DNA of 23,304 bases from JALYGK01 sp036259835 (GCA_036259835.1 DATABA010000084.1:1-23304); one strand, 5' to 3'. Positions 1 to 6,983 are shown, numbered from the stretch's first letter. The notes: generated by a model not told the origin, from the sequence alone. Numbers and translations: made by a program.

Positions 1-227
1 CCGCGAAACAGGAACATTAGGTCGATGTCGGACCCCGGCGTCAGTTCGCTTCTTCCGTATCCGCCGACGGCCGCGACGGCGACGACCTCGCTCTCGAATG
101 GTTCGAACAGGGCGCGAACCAGCTCGTCGATGACGGCCGACCGACGGTTCGCGAGCGACAGGCCATCCGAGTCGGACAGCGGCTCCCGGTCGATCTCCCG
201 GATCCGTGCGGTGACTGCGTCGATCAC
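1..227 (-). CDS. glnD: [Protein-PII] nucleotidyltransferase GlnD, N-terminal fragment
   Basis: This is the first 75 codons of GlnD, cut by the left window edge. GlnD attaches UMP (AMP in many actinobacteria) to PII and removes it according to nitrogen status. The translated fragment ends in the nucleotidyltransferase signature GGYGRSELTPGSDIDLM, containing the GS and DxD metal-binding elements of the Pol-beta-like fold, and this assigns the family. I chose the GTG at 225-227 because GGAAAG lies 10 bases upstream and no ATG, GTG or TTG occurs further upstream in frame before the end of glnB. It lies 64 bases downstream of glnB on the same strand, the usual glnB/glnK-glnD order, so the two are probably cotranscribed. 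The HD and ACT domains would lie outside the window. Confidence 0.9.
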   Translation of the reverse strand, partial: MIDAVTARIREIDREPLSDSDGLSLANRRSAVIDELVRALFEPFESEVVAVAAVGGYGRSELTPGSDIDLMFLFR

Positions 228-291
228 CGCGGAACCACTTTCCGTCGTGCTGGTCGGAGGGCGGTGAGATGAACCGATGTCGCGAGGAGCG

Positions 292-630
292 TCAGACTGC
301 GTCCGGACCCATCTCCCCCGTCCGGATCCGGTACACCTGCTCGGCTGGGAGAACGAAGATCTTTCCGTCTCCGATCTTGCCGGTTCGGGCGGCGCTCAGA
401 ATGGTCTCGACGATCGTCTGGACCTGAGCGTCATCGGCCATGACTTCGATCTGCACCTTAGGAACGAAGTCGACCTGATACTCGGCTCCGCGATAGATCT
501 CGGTGTGGCCCCGCTGGCGTCCGAACCCCTGGGCTTCGACCGAGGTGAGACCGTTCACACCGATCTCACGAAGGGCTTCCTTCACATCATCCAGCTTGTG
601 CGGTTTGACGATCGCCATGATGAGTTTCAC
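292..630 (-). CDS. glnB: Nitrogen regulatory protein PII
   Basis: A complete 112-residue PII signal protein, the normal family length. PII trimers bind ATP/ADP and 2-oxoglutarate and control ammonium uptake and glutamine synthetase. The T-loop reads RGAEYQVDFVPK with Tyr51 at the canonical modification position. The C-terminal signature TGKIGDGKIFVLP is intact, as is the N-terminal MKLIMAIVKPHKLDDV. The start codon is GTG at 628-630. There is no Shine-Dalgarno; a TATTAGT element lies 7 bases upstream, so the mRNA may be leaderless or nearly so. It sits 46 bases after ku and just before glnD. amtB, a common partner, is not upstream here. The gap to ku carries three half-sites resembling GlnR operators. 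GlnB and GlnK paralogues cannot be told apart from sequence alone. Confidence 0.96.
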   Translation of the reverse strand: MKLIMAIVKPHKLDDVKEALREIGVNGLTSVEAQGFGRQRGHTEIYRGAEYQVDFVPKVQIEVMADDAQVQTIVETILSAARTGKIGDGKIFVLPAEQVYRIRTGEMGPDAV

Positions 631-635
631 GGGCG

Positions 636-680
636 CACTAATACCACAGCGCTGTTACGGCCCGGTTACGACGCTGTTAG
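636..680 (-). promoter_or_regulatory. Candidate GlnR-type operator and promoter upstream of glnB
   Basis: Read on the minus strand, CTAAC, GTAAC and GTAAC occur with exactly 6 bases between each (plus-strand GTTAG 676-680, GTTAC 665-669, GTTAC 654-658), an 11-bp period that puts them on one DNA face. GlnR operators in actinobacteria are built from GTnAC/GAAAC half-sites separated by 6 bases. They end 23 bases before the glnB start and 11 bases before a TATTAG -10-like element (638-643), where an activator would sit. The first half-site overlaps the ku stop codon. The perfect palindrome ACAGCGCTGT (646-655) overlaps the last half-site. The GlnR assignment is inference from spacing and sequence. 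Confidence 0.55.
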
Positions 681-1528
681 GAGGCGGCGCGCTTCTTCTC
701 GCGCGCCGGCTGGCGCGCCGTGCTCTTCCGGGTGGCTCGCTTCTTCGGTTCTTCCGCCTTCTTCTTGGTGGCATCGACCGACGCCTTGAGGGCATCCATG
801 AGGTCGACCACGCGGGTCGCCTCGGGTTCCGGCACGGCTTCGATCTCCTCACCGGCGACCTTCTTCTCGACCACTCCGAGGAGCGCCTCGCGGTACTCGT
901 CCCTGAACTCTTCCGGCTTGAAGTCCTCGGTCAGGTTCTCGATGAGGCTTCGAGCCATCTGAACCTCTTGCGGTCGAACGTCGACGTCCTGGTCAAGCTC
1001 CTCAAAGTCGGCGCCGCGAATTTCGTCCGGCCAGAACATGGTCTCCAGCACGAACACGTTGTCCTTGAATCGAAGCGCCGCGAGATGCTCCTTCTCGCGG
1101 ATCGCCACCTTGGCGACGGCGACCCGGCCGTCTTCCGACATCGCCTCGCGCAGCAGGTTGTAGGCCTTGACGCCCGTTTCCTCCGGCACGAGGTAATAGG
1201 ACTTCTGGAAATAGATCGGATCGATCTCTTCCAGGGCCACGAACTGCACAATGTCGATCGCCCGGCTCGTCTGGACCGGGACCGCCTCGAAATCCTCATC
1301 TTCAAGGACCACGTACTTGCCCTTCTCGTACTCGTAGCCCTTCACGATGTGCTCGTACGGGACTTCCTCGCCACAGATCGAGCACACCCGCTGGTACTTG
1401 ATCCGACCGTGGTCCTTGTCGTGAAGCTGGTTGAACCGAAGAGTCTTCTCCTCCGTCGCCGGATACAGGCGAACGGGGATCGAGACGAGGCCGAACGAGA
1501 TGGCCCCTTTCCACATTGTCCTTGGCAT
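677..1528 (-). CDS. ku: Non-homologous end-joining protein Ku
   Basis: A 283-residue bacterial Ku, the homodimeric ring that binds double-strand DNA ends and recruits LigD. The N-terminus MPRTMWKGAISFGLVSIPV and the following LHDKDHGRIKYQRVCSICGEE are diagnostic of the Ku beta-barrel core. The core runs to about residue 250 and is followed by a Lys/Arg/Ala-rich tail (KKKAEEPKKRATRKS...), as in many bacterial Ku proteins whose tail binds DNA. I chose the ATG at 1526-1528 because GGAGGT lies 5 bases upstream and the family starts there; a longer reading to 1648 would run through the promoter region. It is divergent from ligD, the usual functional partner. The leader contains a 7-bp GC-only hairpin followed by GTTTCTT. 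Confidence 0.96.
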   Translation of the reverse strand: MPRTMWKGAISFGLVSIPVRLYPATEEKTLRFNQLHDKDHGRIKYQRVCSICGEEVPYEHIVKGYEYEKGKYVVLEDEDFEAVPVQTSRAIDIVQFVALEEIDPIYFQKSYYLVPEETGVKAYNLLREAMSEDGRVAVAKVAIREKEHLAALRFKDNVFVLETMFWPDEIRGADFEELDQDVDVRPQEVQMARSLIENLTEDFKPEEFRDEYREALLGVVEKKVAGEEIEAVPEPEATRVVDLMDALKASVDATKKKAEEPKKRATRKSTARQPAREKKRAAS

Positions 1529-1550
1529 GGCGTACCTCCGGGGAAGAAAC

Positions 1551-1570
1551 GCCCCCGACGGTACGGGGGC
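1551..1570 (-). terminator. Hairpin with U-rich tail in the ku leader (attenuator-like)
   Basis: GCCCCCG (1551-1557) and CGGGGGC (1564-1570) form a perfect 7-bp stem with a 6-base loop. On the ku-sense strand it is followed by GTTTCTTCC and then the GGAGG ribosome-binding site. It lies between the best ku -10 (TAGAAT, 1579-1584) and the start codon, so it would be transcribed in the ku leader. It has the shape of a short intrinsic terminator or attenuator, but the U tract is interrupted. A role in damping ku expression is inference. Confidence 0.4.
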
Positions 1571-1578
1571 ATGTTCTG

Positions 1579-1635
1579 ATTCTACTGCCGGGCACCGACA
1601 CTTCCGGGAAGGTCCGAACACATCGCAGCTACGAT
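1579..1635. promoter_or_regulatory. Divergent ku/ligD promoters with shared dyad
   Basis: On the minus strand TAGAAT (1579-1584) is a near-consensus -10 for ku. On the plus strand TACGAT (1630-1635) lies 6 bases before the ligD GTG, the spacing expected for a leaderless transcript. With 17-bp spacers the two -35 regions fall at about 1602-1607 and 1607-1612. Neither matches TTGACA, and both are covered by the perfect palindrome CTTCCGGGAAG (1601-1611). This suggests one regulator acting on both NHEJ genes. No transcription data are available, so promoter positions are predictions. Confidence 0.5.
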
Positions 1636-1641
1636 GGCTGC

Positions 1642-4302
1642 GTGCCACGAAAAAAGCCTGGTCCGGCCTTTACCGTCGAATTCCCAAAGGCACTTCCGGT
1701 TGAGCGGCACGGCGAGCACTGGTGGGCCGACATCGACGGAAAAGAGCTCCGCCTGTCGAACCTGAACAAGGTCTTCTGGCCGGAGGAGGGGTACACGAAG
1801 GGCGACCTGATCGCCTACTACTACAACATCGCGCCCAGGATGCTTCCGTACCTCAAGGATCGGCCACTCACGATGAAGCGAATGCCGAACGGCGCATTCG
1901 GCGAGTTTTTCTACGAAAAGGAAGCCCCGCCGACCACGCCCGATTGGATGGCTATCTGCAACGTGGAAAGCGCCGGATCCGACGGCAGATGGGGGCCTGC
2001 GAAGAACGACCGGATCAACTATCTGATGGCCGATGACACGGCCGACTTGCTGTTCGTGGCGAACCTCGGATGCATCGAGTTTCACCCCCTGCACTCGCGG
2101 TGCGGCTCCATCGAAACGCCGGATTACCTCTTCTTTGACCTCGACCCATTCGAGCCCGCGACATTCCAGGACGTCCTGACCGTGGCGAAGATGGTGAAGG
2201 TCGCGTGCGACCGGCTCGGGCTCAAGTCCTATCCGAAGACTTCGGGCGCTACGGGTATGCAGGTCTACGTGCCGCTGGAGCCGGGATACACCTACGACCA
2301 GGTCCGCGACTTCGTGGGGAAGGTGGGAGCGCTGATCTGGAAAGTGGATCCCTCGCGCGTCACCATGGAGTGGGAGATCAAACGCCGCACGGGCAAGGTC
2401 TTCATCGACCACAACATGAACCGGGTTGGCGCGAACATCGCCGCGGTGTACTCGGTGCGCCCCGAACAGGGAGCTTCGGTCTCCATGCCGCTCACGTGGA
2501 AACAGGTCGAGGCGGGCGACGTGCGGCCGCAGGACTTCACAATCGCCACTATCTGGCAACACCTCAAGAAGACCGACCCCTTCCGCGGGGTGCTCGAGCG
2601 GCCGCACGACCTGGCGGACGCCCTGGAGGCGGTCGATGTCCCGGTCGAAGACGAGATGCCGCCAACCGAGTCCTATCGAATCGAGGGTGAAGTGGGAAGA
2701 GCATGGGTACCCCGTGATGTTGCCGAGGGGAAGGTGAGGCGAACCCCTACACCGGCCCGTCCGCGGGAACGGCCCGCCATTCCGCGGGAGAGGCCCGCAG
2801 CGAAGAAGAAAGCGGACCGATCGAAGAGCGACGACGTCATCAGGCGGTCGAAGGATCCGAAGCTGGGGCAGTACCTGAAGATGCGGGACTTCGAGGCGAC
2901 GCCCGAGCCCGCGGGAGGGGCAGCGAGCCCGGAAGGCAACTCGTTCGTGATTCAGCGGCACGACGCCACACGGCTGCACTACGACCTGCGCCTGGAACGA
3001 GACGGCGTGTTGGTGTCGTGGGCCGTGCCGAAGGGCCTGCCATTCCAGAAGGGCGAACGGCACCTTGCCGTCCAGACAGAGGATCACCCGATGGAGTACG
3101 GGAGCTTCCAGGGGAAGATCCCGGAGGGTCACTACGGAGCCGGCGACGTCAAGATCTGGGACCGCGGGACGTACGACCTCCTCGAGTGGACCGACCGGAA
3201 GGTCAGCTTTCGGCTTCACGGCAACCGGCACCAAGGTGAGTACCACCTGGTCAAGACGCGGGGTGAACGGGACTGGCTGGTGCTTCTGGCCAAGGAATCC
3301 GAGGAGCATCCACCCGCCAAGCCGCCGATGTTGACGCCAATGCTCGCGACGGGAGGCTACAAGCCCTTCGACGGAAAGGGGTGGTGGTTCGAACCGAAAC
3401 TCGATGGAGTCCGGACGCTCCTGTATCTGAACGGAGAGGACGTCCGCCTGATCTCTCGCACCGGCAAGGACCACACCAAGACCTATCCGGAGCTCGCCCG
3501 GGTCTATCGAAACATCGCCGCCACCAACGCCGTCATCGATGGGGAAATCGTGGCCACCGACGAAAAAGGGCGGACGTCGTTTGAACTCCTCCAGCAGCGA
3601 ATGAACCTCACGTCGCAGTCAGAGATCGAACGGATGCGAAAGCGCATTCCGGTGGAGATGGTCGCTTTCGACCTGTTGTGGGTGGACGGCGAGGAACTCA
3701 TATCCAGACCCCTGCGTGAGCGCCGGGAAATGCTCACGGCGCGGATTCACGAGGGGCGCGGGCTGCGTCTCATGTACACCGTCCCCGAGGAGGGCGAGCG
3801 CTTCCACCGGATTGCTCAAGAGCACGGCCTCGAGGGGATCATCGCCAAACGAGTGGAGAGTCGCTACGCCCCCGGGAAACGCTCGGAGGACTGGCGGAAG
3901 ATCAAGATCCTCAAGACGCAGGACGCCGTGATCCTCGGCTGCACCCCCGGCCAGGGCGGCCGGGAGCGCTCGTTCGGGGCGTTACTTCTGGGCGCCTACC
4001 GGAACCGCAAGCTCATCTGGATCGGTCAGGTGGGCACGGGTTTCACCGAACGAACGATCAACGATCTGCTCGCCCGCATGAAGGAGCTCGAGGCCTCACG
4101 GCCGCCGATCGCAGACCGCGAGTTGGCCAAGGTGAAGGGCGCTCGGTGGGTGAAACCGGAGCTCGTCTGCGAGGTCGAGTACCTCCAGATCACCGGCCAG
4201 GGAAAGTTGCGGGCTCCCTCGTTCAAGGGACTCCGGCCCGACAAGCTCCCTGAGGATTGCATCCTGGAGCCCGAGCCGGAACTGGAATCGGCGGCTGGCT
4301 AG
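1642..4302 (+). CDS. ligD: Multifunctional NHEJ DNA ligase LigD (polymerase, phosphoesterase, ligase)
   Basis: An 886-residue ATP-dependent LigD that processes and seals Ku-bound DNA ends. Domain order is primase-polymerase (about 25-300), 3'-phosphoesterase (about 430-560) and ligase with OB fold (about 575-880), as in mycobacterial LigD rather than the Pseudomonas order. Visible motifs: polymerase FFDLDPF with catalytic D166/D168; phosphoesterase RHDATRLHYDLRLE (H440, H446, D448) and EDHP (H482); ligase motif I EPKLDGVR with adenylated K586, then DGEIV, EGIIAKR and WRKIK. The polymerase and phosphoesterase domains are joined by an unusually long Pro/Arg/Lys linker (about 370-430). I chose the GTG at 1642 because the recognisable protein begins there and a TACGAT -10 lies 6 bases upstream; no Shine-Dalgarno is visible. 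It is convergent with the next gene, the stop codons sharing CTAG. Confidence 0.96.
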   Translation: MPRKKPGPAFTVEFPKALPVERHGEHWWADIDGKELRLSNLNKVFWPEEGYTKGDLIAYYYNIAPRMLPYLKDRPLTMKRMPNGAFGEFFYEKEAPPTTPDWMAICNVESAGSDGRWGPAKNDRINYLMADDTADLLFVANLGCIEFHPLHSRCGSIETPDYLFFDLDPFEPATFQDVLTVAKMVKVACDRLGLKSYPKTSGATGMQVYVPLEPGYTYDQVRDFVGKVGALIWKVDPSRVTMEWEIKRRTGKVFIDHNMNRVGANIAAVYSVRPEQGASVSMPLTWKQVEAGDVRPQDFTIATIWQHLKKTDPFRGVLERPHDLADALEAVDVPVEDEMPPTESYRIEGEVGRAWVPRDVAEGKVRRTPTPARPRERPAIPRERPAAKKKADRSKSDDVIRRSKDPKLGQYLKMRDFEATPEPAGGAASPEGNSFVIQRHDATRLHYDLRLERDGVLVSWAVPKGLPFQKGERHLAVQTEDHPMEYGSFQGKIPEGHYGAGDVKIWDRGTYDLLEWTDRKVSFRLHGNRHQGEYHLVKTRGERDWLVLLAKESEEHPPAKPPMLTPMLATGGYKPFDGKGWWFEPKLDGVRTLLYLNGEDVRLISRTGKDHTKTYPELARVYRNIAATNAVIDGEIVATDEKGRTSFELLQQRMNLTSQSEIERMRKRIPVEMVAFDLLWVDGEELISRPLRERREMLTARIHEGRGLRLMYTVPEEGERFHRIAQEHGLEGIIAKRVESRYAPGKRSEDWRKIKILKTQDAVILGCTPGQGGRERSFGALLLGAYRNRKLIWIGQVGTGFTERTINDLLARMKELEASRPPIADRELAKVKGARWVKPELVCEVEYLQITGQGKLRAPSFKGLRPDKLPEDCILEPEPELESAAG

Positions 4303-4847
4303 GAGAAGGGCTCGAACCCCGCCCGGACGAGCATCGCCTTCGCCTCTCGCTCGTCCATCCCGCGGTCGACCAGCTGACGGTACAGGCGAACCACCGCCAG
4401 CGGGCGTCCACACTGCGGGCAGAACGACGACCGCGGGTCGAGGGATGTGTGGCACCACGCACACGCTCGTACGTCCAGCGTGGTGTCGCCCTCGAGGCCG
4501 GCGTCCGCGAGCGCGTCGACGTATCCCTTGCCGTAGTCCCATACGACGTAGTCGTCTTCGCGCGGCTCATAGGCAGGCTCGTGCATGCGCGGCTCGCCGG
4601 TCTGGAGCATGTGCTCCAGGCTCTCGCGCAGGAGCTCCCACCCATAGAAGTGATTCGATCCGCACTCCGAGCACGAGATGACCACGCCCTTGGCGCCCTG
4701 AGGTTCGAACGCCATTCGCATGGCGTCGAGGTCGTCGATGTCCGCTCGGACGCTCTCGCGCTCCTCCGGGGTAAGAGGCTGACCCTCAGGTTCCTCGTTC
4801 GGTTCTTCGGGCAGGCCTTCGCCCTCGATCGGATCCTCGTGCGCCAT
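4299..4847 (-). CDS. DUF5319 protein with C-terminal zinc ribbon
   Basis: A 182-residue cytoplasmic protein. Residues 25-113 match the actinobacterial DUF5319 pattern: LTPEERESVRADIDDLD, then GVVISCSECGSNHFYGWELL (C59/C62) and MHEPAYEPREDDYVVWDYGKGYVDAL. After an acidic linker comes a zinc ribbon with C129/C132 and C143/C146, followed by a short helical end (DRGMDEREAKAMLVRAGF). The N-terminal 24 residues are strongly acidic. The start ATG at 4845-4847 lies 2 bases after the PIG-L stop, and GAGGAAG within the PIG-L end serves as ribosome-binding site, so the two are translationally coupled. The last codon overlaps ligD tail to tail. Molecular function is unknown; the metal-binding ribbon suggests nucleic-acid or protein binding. 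Confidence 0.85.
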   Translation of the reverse strand: MAHEDPIEGEGLPEEPNEEPEGQPLTPEERESVRADIDDLDAMRMAFEPQGAKGVVISCSECGSNHFYGWELLRESLEHMLQTGEPRMHEPAYEPREDDYVVWDYGKGYVDALADAGLEGDTTLDVRACAWCHTSLDPRSSFCPQCGRPLAVVRLYRQLVDRGMDEREAKAMLVRAGFEPFS

Positions 4848-4849
4848 CG

Positions 4850-5572
4850 CTAGTCTTCCTCGTCTTCCTCGTCCTTCAGTTTGAAAGTTCGAAACGACTC
4901 GGCATATTCCATCCCTCGCTCGGTCCCGCGCTCCTTGGCACGTTTGCGGACCCACTCCTCCACCGGCCAGTCGCCGATCTGGCTCTTGTGACACTGCAGA
5001 GCCTCGATCTTCAGGTCGATCGTCTCGGAGATATCGACGAAGGTGTCGGCGCCCGCGTCGAACGTGGGCATCCAGAGGCTCGGAACTTCGAACGGCTCCA
5101 TTCCCTCGTCCAAGAGCTCAGGGAACTGTGGCCGGGTCGGCGCGTCGGGGTTGACCACGGCGAGACAGGCCATTCCAACGGCCCGATGGTCCGGGTGATT
5201 GATGTAGCGGCGCTCGTCGTCCCAGTACCGGATCGGATCCGGCGCGACGAGGACGTCCGGACGCCACCGCCTGACCTCTCTGGTGAGGGCCTTTCGCAGG
5301 TCCAGCGTGACCTCGAGCTCACCGTCGACGTAGCCGAGGAAGGTGCACTCCTTGACGCCGAGAACGTCGCACGCCGCCCGGAGCTCTCGTTCACGAACCT
5401 CACGGATCTCCTCCCGAACCGCTCCTGGTTCGTTCGAACCGGCAGATCCGTCCGTCACACAGATGTAGACGACTTCGGCACCCTCCCTTGCCCATTTCGC
5501 CACGGTTCCGGCGCACCCGAACTCGGCGTCATCGGGATGCGCGAAGGCCACGAGCACGCGTTCAAATCCCAT
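4850..5572 (-). CDS. PIG-L/LmbE family deacetylase
   Basis: A 240-residue zinc-dependent N-acetylglucosamine deacetylase-fold protein. The metal motif AHPDDAEFG (H12, D15) and the third ligand in HPDHRAVG (H129) are intact, with Asp14 as the likely catalytic base by family analogy. The family includes MshB and Mca of mycothiol metabolism, BshB, and many sugar-conjugate deacetylases; the substrate cannot be assigned here, and no mycothiol genes are nearby. The C-terminus is a very acidic stretch of Asp/Glu. The start ATG at 5570-5572 has no Shine-Dalgarno but lies 6 bases after TACTCT (5579-5584), a good -10, so the message is probably leaderless. It is followed 2 bases later by the DUF5319 gene. 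Confidence 0.93.
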   Translation of the reverse strand: MGFERVLVAFAHPDDAEFGCAGTVAKWAREGAEVVYICVTDGSAGSNEPGAVREEIREVRERELRAACDVLGVKECTFLGYVDGELEVTLDLRKALTREVRRWRPDVLVAPDPIRYWDDERRYINHPDHRAVGMACLAVVNPDAPTRPQFPELLDEGMEPFEVPSLWMPTFDAGADTFVDISETIDLKIEALQCHKSQIGDWPVEEWVRKRAKERGTERGMEYAESFRTFKLKDEEDEED

Positions 5573-5578
5573 CAGACG

Positions 5579-5584
5579 AGAGTA
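5579..5584 (-). promoter_or_regulatory. -10 element for leaderless PIG-L gene
   Basis: TACTCT on the minus strand fits TAnnnT and ends 6 bases before the ATG, so transcription would start at or next to the start codon. No convincing -35 hexamer is visible, which is common in actinobacteria. Confidence 0.5.
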
Positions 5585-5612
5585 TCCGAAAGCACTGGGG
5601 CCGAGGACTTCG

Positions 5613-5948
5613 TCAGGCGCCCGGATCGGCGAAGTTGATCGAACGAAGCCGGGCTTCGGCTCGATCGATCGCAGCTGCGAGCCACACGGGATCCTGTGGT
5701 CCTCGTTCGTCCTCGCGCGGAAACATGTAGAGGTTGAGCGTTTCGCTGGATCCGAGCTGTATGCCGCGCTCCAGAAGAAAGTCCGTCACGTCGAATTCCC
5801 AGGTGAAAAGGGCAGATCCGTCCTCGTAGACGTGGACGTAGTACGTGAGATACGGGTTCGGTTTGGTGAGGTACATGCGAACCCCTCGTGACGGCCGTTC
5901 CTGACTCGGCTGAAATCCCAGGCCGGTGAGCGCTTCGAGGAAGTCCAC
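5613..5948 (-). CDS. Uncharacterised 111-residue protein
   Basis: I do not recognise the family. The protein is soluble, with no signal peptide or membrane segment. It reads as a compact alpha/beta domain: an initial helix (FLEALTGLGFQPSQ), strand-rich middle segments with many aromatics (PYLTYYVHVYEDGSALFTWEF), a helix (DVTDFLLERGIQLG), and a C-terminal helix (WLAAAIDRAEARLRSINF). That pattern recalls small antitoxin-like or immunity-like folds but is not enough for an assignment. Codon use resembles its neighbours, supporting a real gene. The start is GTG at 5946-5948; TATTGT (5955-5960) lies 6 bases upstream, so it appears leaderless. It is 22 bases downstream of the RmuC-like gene and 40 bases upstream of the PIG-L gene, all on one strand. 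Confidence 0.72.
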   Translation of the reverse strand: MDFLEALTGLGFQPSQERPSRGVRMYLTKPNPYLTYYVHVYEDGSALFTWEFDVTDFLLERGIQLGSSETLNLYMFPREDERGPQDPVWLAAAIDRAEARLRSINFADPGA

Positions 5949-5954
5949 CTCCCG

Positions 5955-5960
5955 ACAATA
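5955..5960 (-). promoter_or_regulatory. -10 element for leaderless 111-residue gene
   Basis: TATTGT on the minus strand ends 6 bases before the GTG start, the same geometry as at ligD and the PIG-L gene. GGGAG directly abuts the GTG and is too close to act as a ribosome-binding site, which favours leaderless initiation. Confidence 0.45.
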
Positions 5961-5969
5961 TGCGAACCG

Positions 5970-6983
5970 CTACGCCTCCATACCGACAACGCGCAACGAT
6001 GCCGGTGGGGGCGCCGCCTTTTCCTCCTTTTCTCTCGCCCTGGCCAGGGTGGTTCTGGCCTTCCCGAGCTGACTCCGCACCTCCTCCGTTCCGTTTACAA
6101 GCATCTTGGAGGCGCGCGCCACGCTGTTCTCGAGCGTGTTCTCCACGGACTCAAAGATGTTCGCCAAATCGGCCAGGCAAGCCTCCACATCCCGCACGGA
6201 CCCGAAACGCCCGACGAAGCTGTGCAGGAAGAGGACGACCGGAAGCGCCATCGAGTACGGAATGACCAGAACGCCGTGCCGATAGGCGTCGGCGTGCGCC
6301 CGGCGAAGCACGGCATAGGCGGCGTCGGGCACGGCAGCCACTCCTACGGACGCCGTGAGCGATGGGTCCAGGTAGGCAGCAACTTCCTTCGCCCGTTCCA
6401 CGACCGCCTTCTCGATGGCTCGTACCACCCGATCCCGTTCGACTGCGTCAGGTGATTCGGCCAGGAGGTGCAGCTCCCGTTCCGCGGACCACTTCGAGTC
6501 CACGGGGAGGCGTCTCCCGTCCGGCAGGACGAGCCCGAATTCCACCACGCGACCATTGACGCGGAAGTTCACATCGAGCATCGACGGTGGCAGGTGAGCG
6601 AACGCCTCTCGGAGCACGTTTTCACCGGCCCGCCCGGCGCCGTGCGAACCTGACAGGACCGCCGCCATTTTTTGGAGAACTTCCCAGCCCTGCTCTTCTC
6701 GGACCCGCCGCTCCTCTTCTCTGACCCGCAGTGCTTCGAGCGTGGAGCGAAACGCGGCGACCTCGCGGCGTACCTCGGTCGTTCCTTCCTGGCGCCACGC
6801 CCCCGCGTCGCCGAGTCGGCGGAGCTCGGCATCCGTGGCACCAAGGCGTGCCTCCAACGTCCGCCGAAGGCCGGCAAACGCCACGCCGAGGCAGGCGGCG
6901 AGCGCGAGAAGCCCGAGCACCACGAACATTGCAGTTCCGTCCATCACTCTTCTGAGCAGGAGGCTAGCGCCGGGGTCTGACAT
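5970..6983 (-). CDS. rmuC: RmuC family DNA recombination protein
   Basis: A protein of up to 337 residues with the RmuC layout: a single N-terminal membrane segment (about 18-40, FVVLGLLALAACLGVAFAGL), a charged coiled coil (about 42-100), then the RmuC nuclease-like domain (about 105-300). Diagnostic pieces are GRAGENVLREAF, LPDGRRLPVDSKW and the later VLVIPYSMALPVVLF. RmuC proteins limit inversions at short repeats and belong to the PD-(D/E)xK-like endonuclease group. The C-terminus is a basic coiled coil. The start is uncertain: the first ATG (6983) has no ribosome-binding site, whereas the ATG at codon 14 (6942-6944) follows AGAAGAG and still precedes the membrane segment. The protein is shorter than E. 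coli RmuC (about 475 residues), mainly in the coiled coil. Confidence 0.88.
   Translation of the reverse strand: MSDPGASLLLRRVMDGTAMFVVLGLLALAACLGVAFAGLRRTLEARLGATDAELRRLGDAGAWRQEGTTEVRREVAAFRSTLEALRVREEERRVREEQGWEVLQKMAAVLSGSHGAGRAGENVLREAFAHLPPSMLDVNFRVNGRVVEFGLVLPDGRRLPVDSKWSAERELHLLAESPDAVERDRVVRAIEKAVVERAKEVAAYLDPSLTASVGVAAVPDAAYAVLRRAHADAYRHGVLVIPYSMALPVVLFLHSFVGRFGSVRDVEACLADLANIFESVENTLENSVARASKMLVNGTEEVRSQLGKARTTLARAREKEEKAAPPPASLRVVGMEA

Noticed and set aside
503..1579. Open frame of 358 codons on the plus strand over glnB and ku
   Set aside because: It is antisense to two clear genes and crosses their boundary; the composition is that of a shadow frame.
1582..3474. Long open frame (630 codons) on the minus strand opposite ligD
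   Set aside because: Its product has no recognisable domain and is Arg/His/Val-rich as expected for an antisense shadow of a high-GC gene. The plus strand carries a complete LigD.
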